Source: an uncultured bacterium (GTDB lineage Bacteria; Armatimonadota; JACIXR01). From it: 64,000 nt of DNA. Under the pieces are notes generated by a model that saw only the letters and a list, made by a program, of their open reading frames with translations, ran no database searches and was not told the DNA's origin. The translations under genes and the position numbers were made by a program. The stretch lies in NCBI GenBank assembly GCA_938041455.1, contig CALITO010000004.1, positions 62,001-126,000 on the forward strand. The letters run 5' to 3'. Shown here one piece after another: positions 27,271 through 36,667 of the stretch. How positions within the stretch are numbered: the first letter of the stretch is position 1; each line of letters starts with the position of its first letter.

Positions 27271-28192
27271 GAAGGGCGTTGCCCTCCTATTCCCCGGTCA
27301 GGGTTCCCAATATGTGGGGATGGGTAAGTATTTATATGAAAAATTTGAGGGGGTTAAGGAGTTGTTCGATACTGCAAACCGGCTGTTGAGTTTTGATATC
27401 ACAAGGATTTGCTTTGAAGGACCTGAGGAAGAGCTGAGGCGAACATCCATAGCTCAGCCAGCCATATTGACATTAAGCATCGCCCTATGGAGATTAATGC
27501 CTTCCATCTCGTTAAAGTATATAGCTGGACATAGCCTGGGCGAGTATACCGCACTTGTGGTGGGAGGTGTGCTTCCTTTTACGGAGGCGGTCAAACTAGT
27601 TCACAAAAGGGGGAAGTATATGGAAACATCAAGAAAAGGAACTATGTTCGCTATTATGAAGATGCAAAGGGAACAAGTAGAGGAGTTATTAAAGGGATGG
27701 GAGGAAAAATGTGTTATAGCGAATTATAATTCGCCCGAGCAGATAGTTATATCAGGGAGGGAAGAAGCAGTGAGAGAGGTGGCAAGATTAGCGGAGGAAA
27801 AGGGGGCGAGGTGTGTGCAGTTGGCGGTTAGTGGAGCCTTCCACTCTCCTCTAATGGAGGAGGCAAATAATAAGTTTAAAAAGGAATTGGAGAAAGTAAA
27901 GTTCGAAGACAGCTTGGTGCCCATAGTGTGCAATGTCTGGGCTAAGCCACTATCAAAAGGTGAAGAGATAAAGGGAGCTCTCCAACTGCAAATGGTTAAC
28001 CCTGTTCGTTGGGAGGAAAGTATCCGCTTGATGGGGGAGGAGGTTGATACCTTCATAGAAGTAGGTCCGGGCAATGTTTTGAGGAATCTCGCGAAAAGGA
28101 TTTTGCCAGAAGCGAGAGCTTGGAGTATAAATGATAAAGAAAGCTTGGATAAAGTGTTAGAAGAGTTAAGAAGGGAGGGAAAAGCAAGTTGA
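27263..28192 (+). CDS. fabD: Malonyl-CoA:ACP transacylase
   Basis: FabD loads malonyl groups onto acyl carrier protein. The N-terminal LLFPGQGSQYVGMG, the nucleophile Ser91 in AGHSLGEYTAL, the conserved Arg in the following helix region, and His in SGAFHSPLM are all present. At 309 residues the length is normal. It starts within the end of fabK (8-nt overlap) and its stop overlaps the TTG start of fabG. Confidence 0.96.
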   Translation: MSKKGVALLFPGQGSQYVGMGKYLYEKFEGVKELFDTANRLLSFDITRICFEGPEEELRRTSIAQPAILTLSIALWRLMPSISLKYIAGHSLGEYTALVVGGVLPFTEAVKLVHKRGKYMETSRKGTMFAIMKMQREQVEELLKGWEEKCVIANYNSPEQIVISGREEAVREVARLAEEKGARCVQLAVSGAFHSPLMEEANNKFKKELEKVKFEDSLVPIVCNVWAKPLSKGEEIKGALQLQMVNPVRWEESIRLMGEEVDTFIEVGPGNVLRNLAKRILPEARAWSINDKESLDKVLEELRREGKAS

Positions 28193-28932
28193 GATTTCTT
28201 GATAAGGTAGCCCTCATAACAGGTGCGGGAAGGGGGATAGGCAAAGCGATAGCGGAAAGGTTGGCAGAGGAAGGGGCGAAGGTGGCGATTTGTGATATAG
28301 ATAGGGAACTGGTTGAGAAAACCGCGGAGGAAATAAGAAATAGATACCAAACTCAAGCATTAGCTATATATGCTGATGTAGCTAAGGAGGAAATGGTTAA
28401 CGCTATGGTGGATGAGGTTATCAAGACGTTTGGCAAGGTGGATATATTGGTGAATAATGCTGGCATAACCAAGGATAATCTACTCCTGAGGATGAGTGAA
28501 GAGGATTGGGACAAGGTTATAGCGGTGGACCTAAAAAGCGTTTTCCTCTGCACCAAAGCCGTTATTAAATATATGATTAGGCAGAGATATGGAAGGATAG
28601 TAAACATCTCCTCGGTAATAGGTTTGAGAGGAAATGTGGGGCAGACGAACTATGGAGCGGCGAAAGCAGGATTGATCGGTTTTACCAAGTCGGCGGCGCG
28701 AGAATTAGCAGGGCGAAACATAACCGTAAACGCTGTAGCACCGGGATACATTACCACTGAGATGACGGAGAGACTACCCCAGGAGGTAAAGGAAGAAATG
28801 CTTAAACAAGTGCCTTTGGGACGCCCGGGAAAGCCCGAGGATGTGGCGGGGGTGGTGGCTTTCTTATGCTCTGACGATGCCTCTTATATAACCGGAGAGA
28901 TAATAAGGGTTGACGGAGGTATGGCGATGTAG
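28189..28932 (+). CDS. fabG: 3-oxoacyl-ACP reductase
   Basis: A short-chain dehydrogenase that reduces 3-ketoacyl-ACP with NADPH. The cofactor loop is TGAGRGIGKAIA, the NNAGI motif is present, and the catalytic residues are Ser142, Tyr155 and Lys159, spaced exactly as in E. coli FabG. The start is TTG (28189) in a TTGA overlap with fabD, preceded by GGGAGGG. The C-terminus GEIIRVDGGMAM is typical. The DNA encoding this VDGG doubles as a possible -35 box for the acpP unit. Confidence 0.96.
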   Translation: MRFLDKVALITGAGRGIGKAIAERLAEEGAKVAICDIDRELVEKTAEEIRNRYQTQALAIYADVAKEEMVNAMVDEVIKTFGKVDILVNNAGITKDNLLLRMSEEDWDKVIAVDLKSVFLCTKAVIKYMIRQRYGRIVNISSVIGLRGNVGQTNYGAAKAGLIGFTKSAARELAGRNITVNAVAPGYITTEMTERLPQEVKEEMLKQVPLGRPGKPEDVAGVVAFLCSDDASYITGEIIRVDGGMAM

Positions 28933-28938
28933 TTTAAT
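28910..28938 (+). promoter_or_regulatory. Putative internal promoter for the acpP-fabF unit
   Basis: TTGACG (28910-28915, inside the last codons of fabG) and TTTAAT (28933-28938) are 17 nt apart. They precede the widest gap (49 nt) in the whole 27-kb run. Transcription would start near 28945 and give a 37-nt leader with AAGGAGGT at 28963-28970. Extra expression of acyl carrier protein would make sense. The -35 also encodes a conserved VDG, so the match may be chance. Confidence 0.45.
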
Positions 28939-28981
28939 ATTAACAACTTAAATTCTTCACATAAGGAGGTGTATTTATTAA

Positions 28982-29098
28982 ATGGCAACTTGGAAATGCA
29001 AGGAATGCGGTTTTGAGAAGGAAGCTCGTTGTAAGCCTAAGAGTTGTCCTAAGTGTGGAGCGAAGAATACATTTGAGAAAGTGGAGGTGAAAAAGTAA
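28982..29098 (+). CDS. RCKP-type rubredoxin-like zinc ribbon microprotein
   Basis: A 38-codon gene with AAGGAGGT upstream. It reads [19 protein letters not shown] followed by KSCPKCGA, giving paired CxxC motifs (C6/C9 and C22/C25) plus a Cys in the RCKP sequence. Small rubredoxin-like proteins with an ARCKP motif are a recognised family; a single zinc or iron ion is expected. It ends one base before the acpP start, so it is co-translated with acyl carrier protein. The function is unknown; a redox or zinc-structural role is inference. Confidence 0.82.
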   Translation: MATWKCKECGFEKEARCKPKSCPKCGAKNTFEKVEVKK

Positions 29099-29099
29099 T

Positions 29100-29336
29100 A
29101 TGGATATCGCGGAACGCGTGCGAAGCATAATTGCGGAAAGGTTGAATGTTAATCCGGAAGAGATCACGCTGGAAACTACCTTTGAAGACCTCGGGGCAGA
29201 TTCATTGGATGTAATGGACCTCATAATGGAGTTGGAACAGGAGTTCGATTTAGAGATACCGGATGAGGATGCGGAAAATATAAGGACGATAGAGGATACA
29301 ATAAATTACATTCGGTCAAGAATCCAAAGTCAATAA
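29100..29336 (+). CDS. acpP: Acyl carrier protein
   Basis: A 78-residue acidic four-helix protein that carries growing fatty-acyl chains on a phosphopantetheine arm. The attachment site is Ser35 in [11 protein letters not shown]. The start ATG lies one base after the upstream zinc-ribbon stop, and the stop overlaps the fabF start as TAATG. It needs CoA as the source of its prosthetic group, made by the pan and coaD genes in the same cluster. Confidence 0.98.
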   Translation: MDIAERVRSIIAERLNVNPEEITLETTFEDLGADSLDVMDLIMELEQEFDLEIPDEDAENIRTIEDTINYIRSRIQSQ

Positions 29337-30577
29337 TGCCCCCCAAAAGGGCGGTGATAACTGGGCTATCCCTAATAACGCCGCTTGGCGTAGGGGTAGA
29401 GGAGAATTGGCGTAAATTATTAAAGGGCGAGAGTGGTATCGGGCGAATAACATCCTTTGACCCTGGTGGTTTCTCTACTCAGATAGGGGGGGAAGTGAAA
29501 GACTTCAACTATGAGGATTATATGGATAAGAGGGAAGCGAGGCGTATGGACCGCTTCGCTCAATTCAGTGTAGCGGCAGCGAATATGGCGCTCACCGATG
29601 CAGGCCTCGACTTAAAGGAACTCAACCCTGAAGAGGTGGCAGTGATGATAGGGAGTGGTATAGGGGGTATATCAACTTGGGAAGAACAGCACAGGATTTT
29701 CCTTGAGAGAGGCCCTAATAGGGTGAGCCCATTTTTCATCCCTATGTTGATAGCGAATATGGGAGCCTCTAATACAGCCATAGCTTTGGGGGCAACCGGC
29801 CCCAATTATGCCATCGTAAGCGCCTGTGCCAGCGGAGCGCACTCCATTGGGGAAGCTCTTCGCCTAATAAGGGAAGGTAGAGCGAAGGTAGTAATCGCGG
29901 GAGGAAGCGAAGCTTCAATAACCCCCCTCACTTTAGCTGGTTTCTGTGCTATGAAAGCGCTTTCCACAAGGAATGAGGAACCGGAGAAAGCTTCTCGTCC
30001 ATTTGATGCGAAAAGGGATGGCTTCGTTCTTTCCGAGGGAGCGGGGGTAGTGATAGTTGAGGAATTGGAATTCGCTAAGAAAAGAGGAGCGAGGATCTAC
30101 GGAGAGTTAATAGGTTATGGAATGTCCTGCGATGCTTATCACATAACTGCTCCCGAACCTAATGGTAGGGGGGCCATCCTTTGTATGGAATCTGCCCTCC
30201 AAGACGCGGGCATAAGTAAGGAAGAAGTCGACTACATAAACGCGCATGGAACATCCACCCAGCTTAACGATATAACCGAGACCATAGCGATAAAAAGCGT
30301 CTTTGGGGAGAGAGCTTATAAAATCCCTATCTCTTCCACAAAATCTATGATAGGGCACCTATTAGGGGCCGCTGGAGCGGTAGAGTTCATAGTTTCCCTT
30401 CTCTGTATTAGGGATAACATCGTTCATCCCACAATAAATTACGAATATCCTGACCCTCAATGTGACCTCGATTATGTGCCCAATAAAGCAAGGGAAGCGA
30501 AGGTCAATGTTATTCTCTCCAATTCCTTTGGATTTGGGGGGCATAATGCCACATTAATAGCAAGGAGGTTTGAGTGA
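29336..30577 (+). CDS. fabF: 3-oxoacyl-ACP synthase II
   Basis: FabF elongates fatty acids by condensing acyl-ACP with malonyl-ACP. The catalytic triad is Cys164 (SACASGAH), His304 ([11 protein letters not shown]) and His341 ([10 protein letters not shown]), matching the E. coli positions within one residue. The 413-residue protein is complete, ending in [17 protein letters not shown]. The start is in a TAATG overlap with acpP. In many bacteria rnc follows; here a glycosidase gene begins inside the fabF stop. Confidence 0.97.
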   Translation: MPPKRAVITGLSLITPLGVGVEENWRKLLKGESGIGRITSFDPGGFSTQIGGEVKDFNYEDYMDKREARRMDRFAQFSVAAANMALTDAGLDLKELNPEEVAVMIGSGIGGISTWEEQHRIFLERGPNRVSPFFIPMLIANMGASNTAIALGATGPNYAIVSACASGAHSIGEALRLIREGRAKVVIAGGSEASITPLTLAGFCAMKALSTRNEEPEKASRPFDAKRDGFVLSEGAGVVIVEELEFAKKRGARIYGELIGYGMSCDAYHITAPEPNGRGAILCMESALQDAGISKEEVDYINAHGTSTQLNDITETIAIKSVFGERAYKIPISSTKSMIGHLLGAAGAVEFIVSLLCIRDNIVHPTINYEYPDPQCDLDYVPNKAREAKVNVILSNSFGFGGHNATLIARRFE

Positions 30578-32523
30578 AAATGGAACAGTTAAAACTATTA
30601 GGAAGGAAGGGAAAGCCCCTTTATATCCTCGGGGTAAATTATTGGTCCAGGGTAGCTGGTCCCCTAATGTGGCGTAAGTGGGACAGAGAGAAGGTTAGGG
30701 AAGAGATTCGGCAAATGAAAGCCCTGGGTATGAACACCTGCAGGTCCTTCCTTTATATGCCGGATTTTATGCCTCGTCCCGGGGAACTTGACGAGGAGAT
30801 GTTAAAGCGATTCGGAGAGTTTCTCAATATCTGCAAAGAGGAAGGAATCTATACTTTTCCCTCCTTCTTCGTTGGGCATATGTCGGGAGAAAACTGGGAT
30901 GTTCCCTGGCGAGAAGGAAGGAACTTCTATACCGACCCCTGGATGCTTCGCCAAGAGATAGCCTATGTTCAGGGGGTAGTTTCTCGCTTTAAGGACGAGG
31001 AAGCCATCCTCGGCTGGCTTCTCTCCAATGAGATACCTCTCTACGGGGGAAACACTACCCGAGATATAGGCTATATTTGGGTTAGAACAATATGCGAAGC
31101 GATTAGGGAAATAGACCCTAAACATCCTATCTCAACTGGAGACGGCTGTTGGTATTTGAGTGGGGATGATAATGGGTTTAACCTGGACGATTTATCAAGT
31201 ATATTGAACTTCTTCGGTCCTCATTCTTATCCCTCTGAGATAGATTCCCTCCGCCATTCCTTCATCCCTGGAATGCTTATGCAACTAGCGAGGACTTGGG
31301 GATTACCAGTCCTTCTTGAGGAATTTGGTTGTTCAAACGCCCATTGCAGTGAGGAACATCAAGCAGATTATTATCGCACTACCTTTCATTCCGTTCTGAT
31401 AAACGGGGGATGTGGTTGTTTAGGATGGTGCTATTCAGACTTTAATCTCCCCTATCAACGACCCTATTCCCACCACCCCTATGAAATGCTCTTTGGAGTA
31501 ACAAGGGCGGATAAATCCATTAAGCCGGTAGGGTACGAATTCAGCCGATTCTCCGCTATATTGGAAAAGATAGATTTAGAAAAATTACAGCTCCCTACAC
31601 CAAGCACCTACATAATTGTGCCCTCGTTCTTTTTCTATCCTTATCCTTTCTCCTGGTTGGATAAAGGAATGATGAACAGGCTGTTCCTACAGGCTTTCAC
31701 TACCGCAAAAATGGCGAAGATAACCACCGGCTTTTGGAGAGAACCTCCTATCATTTCTAATGTTCCCTATGATATAGAGCTCCATCAAGAAGTCCGGTTT
31801 CCTAAGGAAGCGAAGTTCCTTATTCTCCCCTCCTTCCCTATGCTCACTGCACCTACTTGGGAGGCACTTTATAAATTCGTGGAGGAGGGAGGCACTTTGT
31901 ACTTCTCCTATAGATATCAGCCCTGGATACACAACTTCCAACTCCTCACAGGTTGTAGTCACAAGTTGAGATATGGGATACCCGATATTCCACCTTCTCA
32001 ATTGACCATAAGTTTTGTTAAGGAGGTGCCCGGAATTGAGGCGGGGGAGATATTCAACTTCACAATTCAAGGGTCTCCTTTCCATACCGCTTTTTGCCCT
32101 GTGGAGGTCAAATCCGCAAAAGTTTTAGCCATAGATGAGGAGGGAAATCCTGCCCTCCTTGAGAACGAGATAGGCAAAGGGAGGGTTTTCTTCTCTCCCT
32201 TCCCTCTTGAACAATATGTGGGGGAGAAACCCGAAGGAAATAGGAGCGTTCCTCTTTGGAGGTTATACAAAGCGATGGCGAAGGAAGCGGGAGTAGAATT
32301 CCCCCTTGATTTCACCCATCCTTCGGTGGAAATGGAGACCCTAAAACAGGGAGACGATACCTTACTATGGCTGATCAATCACTCCTGGGAGGTAGTGGAG
32401 GGAACCCTGCTTGGTGATTTCGAGCGGGCCATTGACATAGAAAAGGGGGAAGAAATATGCTTTTCCGGAGAAAAGGATATAATATTACCTAAGAAGGAAA
32501 TAAAAATCCTGAGGATACTTTAA
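30574..32523 (+). CDS. Cytoplasmic clan GH-A glycosidase (GH5-like) with C-terminal extension
   Basis: A TIM barrel opens with [15 protein letters not shown] and has acid/base Glu153 in LLSNEIPL and the likely nucleophile Glu250 in LEEFGCS, an arrangement seen in GH5-type mannosidases and related families. From about residue 360 a Rossmann-like domain ([17 protein letters not shown], then [14 protein letters not shown]) resembles the trimerisation domain of beta-galactosidases, followed by a beta tail. No signal peptide is present, so it should act on imported oligosaccharides. It starts at GTG in a GTGA overlap with fabF (an ATG at 30580 is an alternative), tying a glycosidase to lipid-synthesis translation. 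Confidence 0.82.
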   Translation: MKMEQLKLLGRKGKPLYILGVNYWSRVAGPLMWRKWDREKVREEIRQMKALGMNTCRSFLYMPDFMPRPGELDEEMLKRFGEFLNICKEEGIYTFPSFFVGHMSGENWDVPWREGRNFYTDPWMLRQEIAYVQGVVSRFKDEEAILGWLLSNEIPLYGGNTTRDIGYIWVRTICEAIREIDPKHPISTGDGCWYLSGDDNGFNLDDLSSILNFFGPHSYPSEIDSLRHSFIPGMLMQLARTWGLPVLLEEFGCSNAHCSEEHQADYYRTTFHSVLINGGCGCLGWCYSDFNLPYQRPYSHHPYEMLFGVTRADKSIKPVGYEFSRFSAILEKIDLEKLQLPTPSTYIIVPSFFFYPYPFSWLDKGMMNRLFLQAFTTAKMAKITTGFWREPPIISNVPYDIELHQEVRFPKEAKFLILPSFPMLTAPTWEALYKFVEEGGTLYFSYRYQPWIHNFQLLTGCSHKLRYGIPDIPPSQLTISFVKEVPGIEAGEIFNFTIQGSPFHTAFCPVEVKSAKVLAIDEEGNPALLENEIGKGRVFFSPFPLEQYVGEKPEGNRSVPLWRLYKAMAKEAGVEFPLDFTHPSVEMETLKQGDDTLLWLINHSWEVVEGTLLGDFERAIDIEKGEEICFSGEKDIILPKKEIKILRIL

Positions 32524-32547
32524 ACAAGGAAAAGGGGTGAATTAAAA

Positions 32548-33276
32548 ATGTTAGAATGTAAGTTTTGTGGAGCTGAAAATGAAGAAACAAGGGAGGCGTG
32601 TTGGAACTGTTTCGCCCCCTTGAAGGGTGAAGCTGCGGCTGAGATGAAGGCGCGAGTAGCAAAAATAAGAGAGGCGGTGCCACCGGGGGAGGTGCCCATA
32701 ACGGTAGCGCGCCGCAGGCAACTTTCCCTGGGTTGGCTCGTGGGCATTGTCCTCGTCCTTCTTATAGGTGGAGGTGGATTTTTCTTCTATACAAAGATTT
32801 TCCAAGAGAAACCCCAGCAGGTGGCTAAAGAATTCCTGAATGCCTTCGTGCAAGGGTTGGCTAACCAAGATTTATCCCCGATAAAACCCTATATAGACCC
32901 CGTTGATTCAGCAACCCTACCCACAACGAAGGAGGAACTCAAAGAGAAGGTGATGGGTTACCTTCGCTCAATGGGCACTGCTCTTCCTGAGAAGATAGGG
33001 GGAATGGATATTTTGGACCTGATAAGTTCTCTCAAACCAGCTGTGCAATCCGTGAACACTAACATAGAAAGCACCTCTTTTAGTGAGGCAAAGGTGAAGG
33101 TCCAACTCTCCCTAACTGCTAAGGGGGCTATCCCTCCCCTGGTGGGTCTGCCTCCTTCCTTGCAAGGCTCGACCACTCTCACTTTGGTAAGGAAGGGCCT
33201 TGATTGGAAAGTTAGTTTAAGTAAAACTTTCCCTTCCCCAACTGTGCCAGCAGTTAATATGCCTGTTCCCAAATGA
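32548..33276 (+). CDS. Zinc-ribbon membrane-anchored protein of unknown function
   Basis: A 242-residue protein with an N-terminal zinc ribbon (CKFCGAENEETREACWNC, about residues 4-21), a linker, one membrane helix (LGWLVGIVLVLLIGGGGFFFY, about residues 60-82) and an extracytoplasmic domain of mixed alpha/beta character. That domain begins QVAKEFLNAFVQGLANQDL, resembling the NTF2-like/DUF4878 lipoprotein type. The zinc ribbon would face the cytoplasm. It lies between the two cytoplasmic glycosidases, 24 nt after the first and 41 nt before the second. A sensor or scaffold is possible; nothing indicates a reaction. Confidence 0.72.
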   Translation: MLECKFCGAENEETREACWNCFAPLKGEAAAEMKARVAKIREAVPPGEVPITVARRRQLSLGWLVGIVLVLLIGGGGFFFYTKIFQEKPQQVAKEFLNAFVQGLANQDLSPIKPYIDPVDSATLPTTKEELKEKVMGYLRSMGTALPEKIGGMDILDLISSLKPAVQSVNTNIESTSFSEAKVKVQLSLTAKGAIPPLVGLPPSLQGSTTLTLVRKGLDWKVSLSKTFPSPTVPAVNMPVPK

Positions 33277-33317
33277 ACAATGTTTAAAACGACACACCAA
33301 AAAGGAGGGTTTAAAGA

Positions 33318-35963
33318 ATGAAGAAATGGATTGCTTTGCTCGTTTCCCATACTCATTGGGATAGAGAATGGTATCGGACATATCAGGGCTTCAGGCGGTT
33401 ACTCGTTAGATTAACAGACCGATTGCTTTCCATTATGGAAAGCAATCCACAATATAAGTATTTCGTATTTGATGGTCAAACGATAGTCCTGGAGGATTAC
33501 CTGGAAATCCGCCCCGAAAACGAGGAGAGAATAAGGAAGCTCGTCCAGGAGGGAAGGCTGCATATCGGTCCATGGTATGTGCTTCCCGATGAATTTCTCG
33601 TCTCCGGAGAATCCCTGGTAAGGAATCTTCTTATAGGGCATTTGATAGGTGAGAAATTTGGAAGAGTTATGAAGGTGGGTTACCTACCTGACCCATTCGG
33701 TCATATAGCGCAGATGCCCCAAATCCTTCAAGGATTTGGTATAAAATCCTTTATATTCCACAGGGGATTAGGTGACGAATGGGAAGGTCTTAATACGGAG
33801 TTTTGGTGGGAAGGCTTGGATGGTTCTAAAGTGCTTGCCATTTACCAGATGCACGGCTATTGCAACGCAATGGGTTTGGGTTACGCCCAGGTGTTTGCTG
33901 AGCCGGGAACTGTCCAAGCGGACTTGGACAATGCGGTGGAGCGGATAAAAAGAGAGGTAGCGGATTTGAGCAGATATGCTTCCACGCGCTATATACTCCT
34001 GAATAACGGTTGTGACCATCTGGAACCTCAGCCTGAACTACCTGATATCATAAATTACGCAAATAGCAAACTTGAGGATGTGGAAGTCGTGCATTCCACC
34101 TTTGAAGAATTAGTGGAGAAGATACTGGCTGAGAATCCCAAACTCGGCACTATAAAGGGCGAACTTCATTGGGGGCGATATCACCCCCTTCTCCTCGGCG
34201 TCTTCTCCACCCGCCTATATCTTAAAAAAGAGAACTTCCTAACTCAGCGAGCTTTGGAGAAATATACTGAGCCAGTTTGTTCCCTTGCCTGGCTGAAAGG
34301 CAAACCTTATGAGGGAGCTTTCCTTCTTAAAGCTTGGAAATATCTCGTCTCCAATCATCCTCATGACTCTATCTGTGGATGCTCAATAGACGAAGTGCAT
34401 AGAGATATGCTCCCCCGCTTTGCCGCTGCACGTCAGATAGCGGAGACCCACTTTGAGGAATCGGCAAACTACCTGGCGGGACTAATAAATATGAAGAAAG
34501 AAGGGGCAAGGGGAGCAGTGGTTGTCTTCAATCCCCATAGTTGGGAGGTTACAGATGTAGCGAAAGCACATATCGAATTCCCCATCCCTCCCGATCAAAC
34601 CATTCATAATATCCTTGTGCGCGACGAAACCGGCAGAATTGTCATAAGTCAACTTACAAATGTCAAGATTTCCTCTCCCCGCTTTCCCCATTCCCTTAAT
34701 CAATTGGTATGGGAAGGAGATATCCTTATTTCTGCAGAAAACATTCCCCCCTTGGGTTACAGAACTTATTACCTGGAAGAGGTGCGAGAGCCGAGGAAAC
34801 TTTCGTCCCTCTTAGAGGCTACATCCACAAGCCTGGAAAATGCCTTCCTAAAAGTGGAGGTTAATCCCAACGGCACTATAGATATCACCGATAAGAGAAG
34901 CGGGCAGGTCTATAAGGGATGCAATCTCTTTGAGGATACAGAGGATATAGGCGATGAATACAATTACTCACCCGCGGTAAATTCTGAAACCATAACTTCC
35001 GCAGGAGCCAGTGCTTTAATATCTCTTTTGGAGAGGGGGCCTGTATCCGCCACCATAAAGGTAGAACTGAATCTCAGTTTGCCGAAAGGTATAGACGAAG
35101 GACGAACCTCCCGCTCCAGAGAGTTGGTTTCCTATCCCATAACCTCATATATCACCCTTTATGCCGGCATCCCTCGGGTGGATATAGAAACGGAGATAGA
35201 CAATCGGGTTAAGGACCATCGCTTACGAGTTCACTTCCCCACTAATCTTTATGCTAACGAGTGCATAGCGGATGCCCAATTTGGTGTCTTGCGGAGGAGA
35301 ATCCAGTTACCCAAGGGAGAGGGTTGGATAGAGAAACCGGTTGGCACTAAAGCAATGCAGTCATTTGTCGCGGTTGAGAGTAGAGGTTTAGGGCTATGCG
35401 TTGTTGCCGAGGGCCTACCTGAGTACGAGGCAATAGATACTCCAAATGGTGTAGACTTAGCGATTACCCTGCTTCGCAGCGTTGGTTGGCTATCCCGTGG
35501 CGATTTGCTGACCCGACCTTATAACGCTGGCCCACAATACCCCGCTCCCGAAGCCCAGTGCCTAGGTAAACAAAAGGTCCGCTATGCGGTTATCCCCTTT
35601 ATCAATGCCTTTGAAGAAGCTAAACCCTGGATCCTTGCCTATCAGTTTATCGCTCCCTTGAGGTCGGTGCCTGCTTTACCCCATCAAGGTTCTCTTCCCG
35701 GTGAATTTTCACTCCTCAAGATAGAACCGCGGGAACTTATCCTAAGTGCTCTCAAGAAAGCCGAGAAGGAAGATGCTCTCGTGGTTCGCTTCTATAACAT
35801 TGCCCCTTATGAAGTGGATGGCAATATTACCCTAACTGAAATGCCAAAGAGAGTGGTTTTGGCTAATCTTCTTGAAGAGGATGTAGTAGAACTCAACGCC
35901 AACAAACAGCTGGAGGTGAAAGTTAAGCCATTCCAAATAATAACCCTAAAGCTGTTCTTCTAA
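33318..35963 (+). CDS. Alpha-mannosidase, GH38
   Basis: The 881-residue protein begins with the GH38 zinc-site motif LVSHTHWDREWY. Asp125 in YLPDPFGHIAQMPQIL is the expected nucleophile and zinc ligand, and HDSICGCSIDEVH supplies the later His. The middle helical domain and long beta-sandwich C-terminus are typical. The enzyme releases alpha-linked mannose (or related sugars such as mannosylglycerate) in the cytoplasm; there is no signal peptide. AAAGGAGGG precedes ATG. Its TAA stop shares a base with an ATT that is the best candidate start for rnc. Confidence 0.95.
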   Translation: MKKWIALLVSHTHWDREWYRTYQGFRRLLVRLTDRLLSIMESNPQYKYFVFDGQTIVLEDYLEIRPENEERIRKLVQEGRLHIGPWYVLPDEFLVSGESLVRNLLIGHLIGEKFGRVMKVGYLPDPFGHIAQMPQILQGFGIKSFIFHRGLGDEWEGLNTEFWWEGLDGSKVLAIYQMHGYCNAMGLGYAQVFAEPGTVQADLDNAVERIKREVADLSRYASTRYILLNNGCDHLEPQPELPDIINYANSKLEDVEVVHSTFEELVEKILAENPKLGTIKGELHWGRYHPLLLGVFSTRLYLKKENFLTQRALEKYTEPVCSLAWLKGKPYEGAFLLKAWKYLVSNHPHDSICGCSIDEVHRDMLPRFAAARQIAETHFEESANYLAGLINMKKEGARGAVVVFNPHSWEVTDVAKAHIEFPIPPDQTIHNILVRDETGRIVISQLTNVKISSPRFPHSLNQLVWEGDILISAENIPPLGYRTYYLEEVREPRKLSSLLEATSTSLENAFLKVEVNPNGTIDITDKRSGQVYKGCNLFEDTEDIGDEYNYSPAVNSETITSAGASALISLLERGPVSATIKVELNLSLPKGIDEGRTSRSRELVSYPITSYITLYAGIPRVDIETEIDNRVKDHRLRVHFPTNLYANECIADAQFGVLRRRIQLPKGEGWIEKPVGTKAMQSFVAVESRGLGLCVVAEGLPEYEAIDTPNGVDLAITLLRSVGWLSRGDLLTRPYNAGPQYPAPEAQCLGKQKVRYAVIPFINAFEEAKPWILAYQFIAPLRSVPALPHQGSLPGEFSLLKIEPRELILSALKKAEKEDALVVRFYNIAPYEVDGNITLTEMPKRVVLANLLEEDVVELNANKQLEVKVKPFQIITLKLFF

Positions 35964-36667
35964 TTGAAGAAATAGGGATTCCACCCCGCCATCCCCTGAT
36001 AAAACAAGCTCTTACACATCCCTCTCTGAAACAGGAGGGGAAAGAGGAGTCTTATGAGCGTTTGGAGTTCCTTGGGGATGCCATCTTGGGGGCGATAATG
36101 GCCGAATATCTTTACAAGAGATATCCTTATTTTGACAGCGGGAGACTTTCCCGAGCCAAATCTAATTTTGTCAGTGAGGAATGCCTTGCACAAGTAGCAC
36201 GGAACCTACAATTAGGAGCTCTTATCCAGATGGGAAAAGGGGAGGAGAAAGGAGGGGGGAGAGATAAACCCTCCGTTTTATCCGATGCCCTGGAAGCTTT
36301 GATTGGAGCCATATATCTTCTCGGGGGCTGGAGGAAAGTGAGAAAGTTTGTTAGGAGGGCTTTCGGAGCGGTTTCCCAATTAAAAGGGAATGCTTTCCTC
36401 AAAGATTATAAGAGCCTTTTACAAGAATACCTTCAAGCCCAGGGGAAACCCTTGCCCCATTACCTATTGGTGAAGACAGAGGGTTCCCCCCACGAGAGAA
36501 CTTTCACCGTGCAGGTTAGCATAGAGGGGGAAGTATATGGGGAAGGAAAGGGGAAGACGAAGAAAGAAGCCAGTGTGATAGCGGCGAAGGAAGCTCTGGA
36601 AAAGCTCGGTGTAGCATATAACAACGATGAACGAGGAACTGGAGTTTCTCCTTTATTCAAAAAATAG
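35963..36667 (+). CDS. rnc: Ribonuclease III with a non-canonical start
   Basis: RNase III cuts double-stranded RNA, for example in rRNA maturation. From 35963 the frame encodes 234 residues: IEEIGIPPRHPLIKQALTHP, the signature ERLEFLGD (Glu32, Glu35, Asp39), the second acidic cluster SDALEALIGAIYL, and a C-terminal double-stranded-RNA-binding domain (DYKSLLQEYLQAQGK to the end). No ATG, GTG or TTG occurs in frame between the upstream stop at 35924 and TTG 36062. That TTG lies inside the signature and would remove the first helix and Glu32. The best fit is ATT at 35963 in a TAATT overlap with the mannosidase stop, with no visible Shine-Dalgarno. The gene overlaps the next by 41 nt. The function call is certain; the start is not. 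Confidence 0.9.
   Translation: MEEIGIPPRHPLIKQALTHPSLKQEGKEESYERLEFLGDAILGAIMAEYLYKRYPYFDSGRLSRAKSNFVSEECLAQVARNLQLGALIQMGKGEEKGGGRDKPSVLSDALEALIGAIYLLGGWRKVRKFVRRAFGAVSQLKGNAFLKDYKSLLQEYLQAQGKPLPHYLLVKTEGSPHERTFTVQVSIEGEVYGEGKGKTKKEASVIAAKEALEKLGVAYNNDERGTGVSPLFKK

Noticed and set aside
27724-28356. Long antisense open frame opposite fabD and fabG
   Set aside because: Both sense genes have intact catalytic motifs; the antisense protein has no recognisable domain and results from codon bias.
35924-35963. Frameshift fusion of the GH38 mannosidase to RNase III
   Set aside because: A -1 shift would be needed within 35927-35960 and no convincing slippery heptamer is seen; a mannosidase-RNase III fusion makes no biological sense.
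36062-36667. rnc starting at TTG 36062
   Set aside because: It begins inside the ERLEFLGD motif and loses the conserved N-terminal helix that is clearly encoded upstream.
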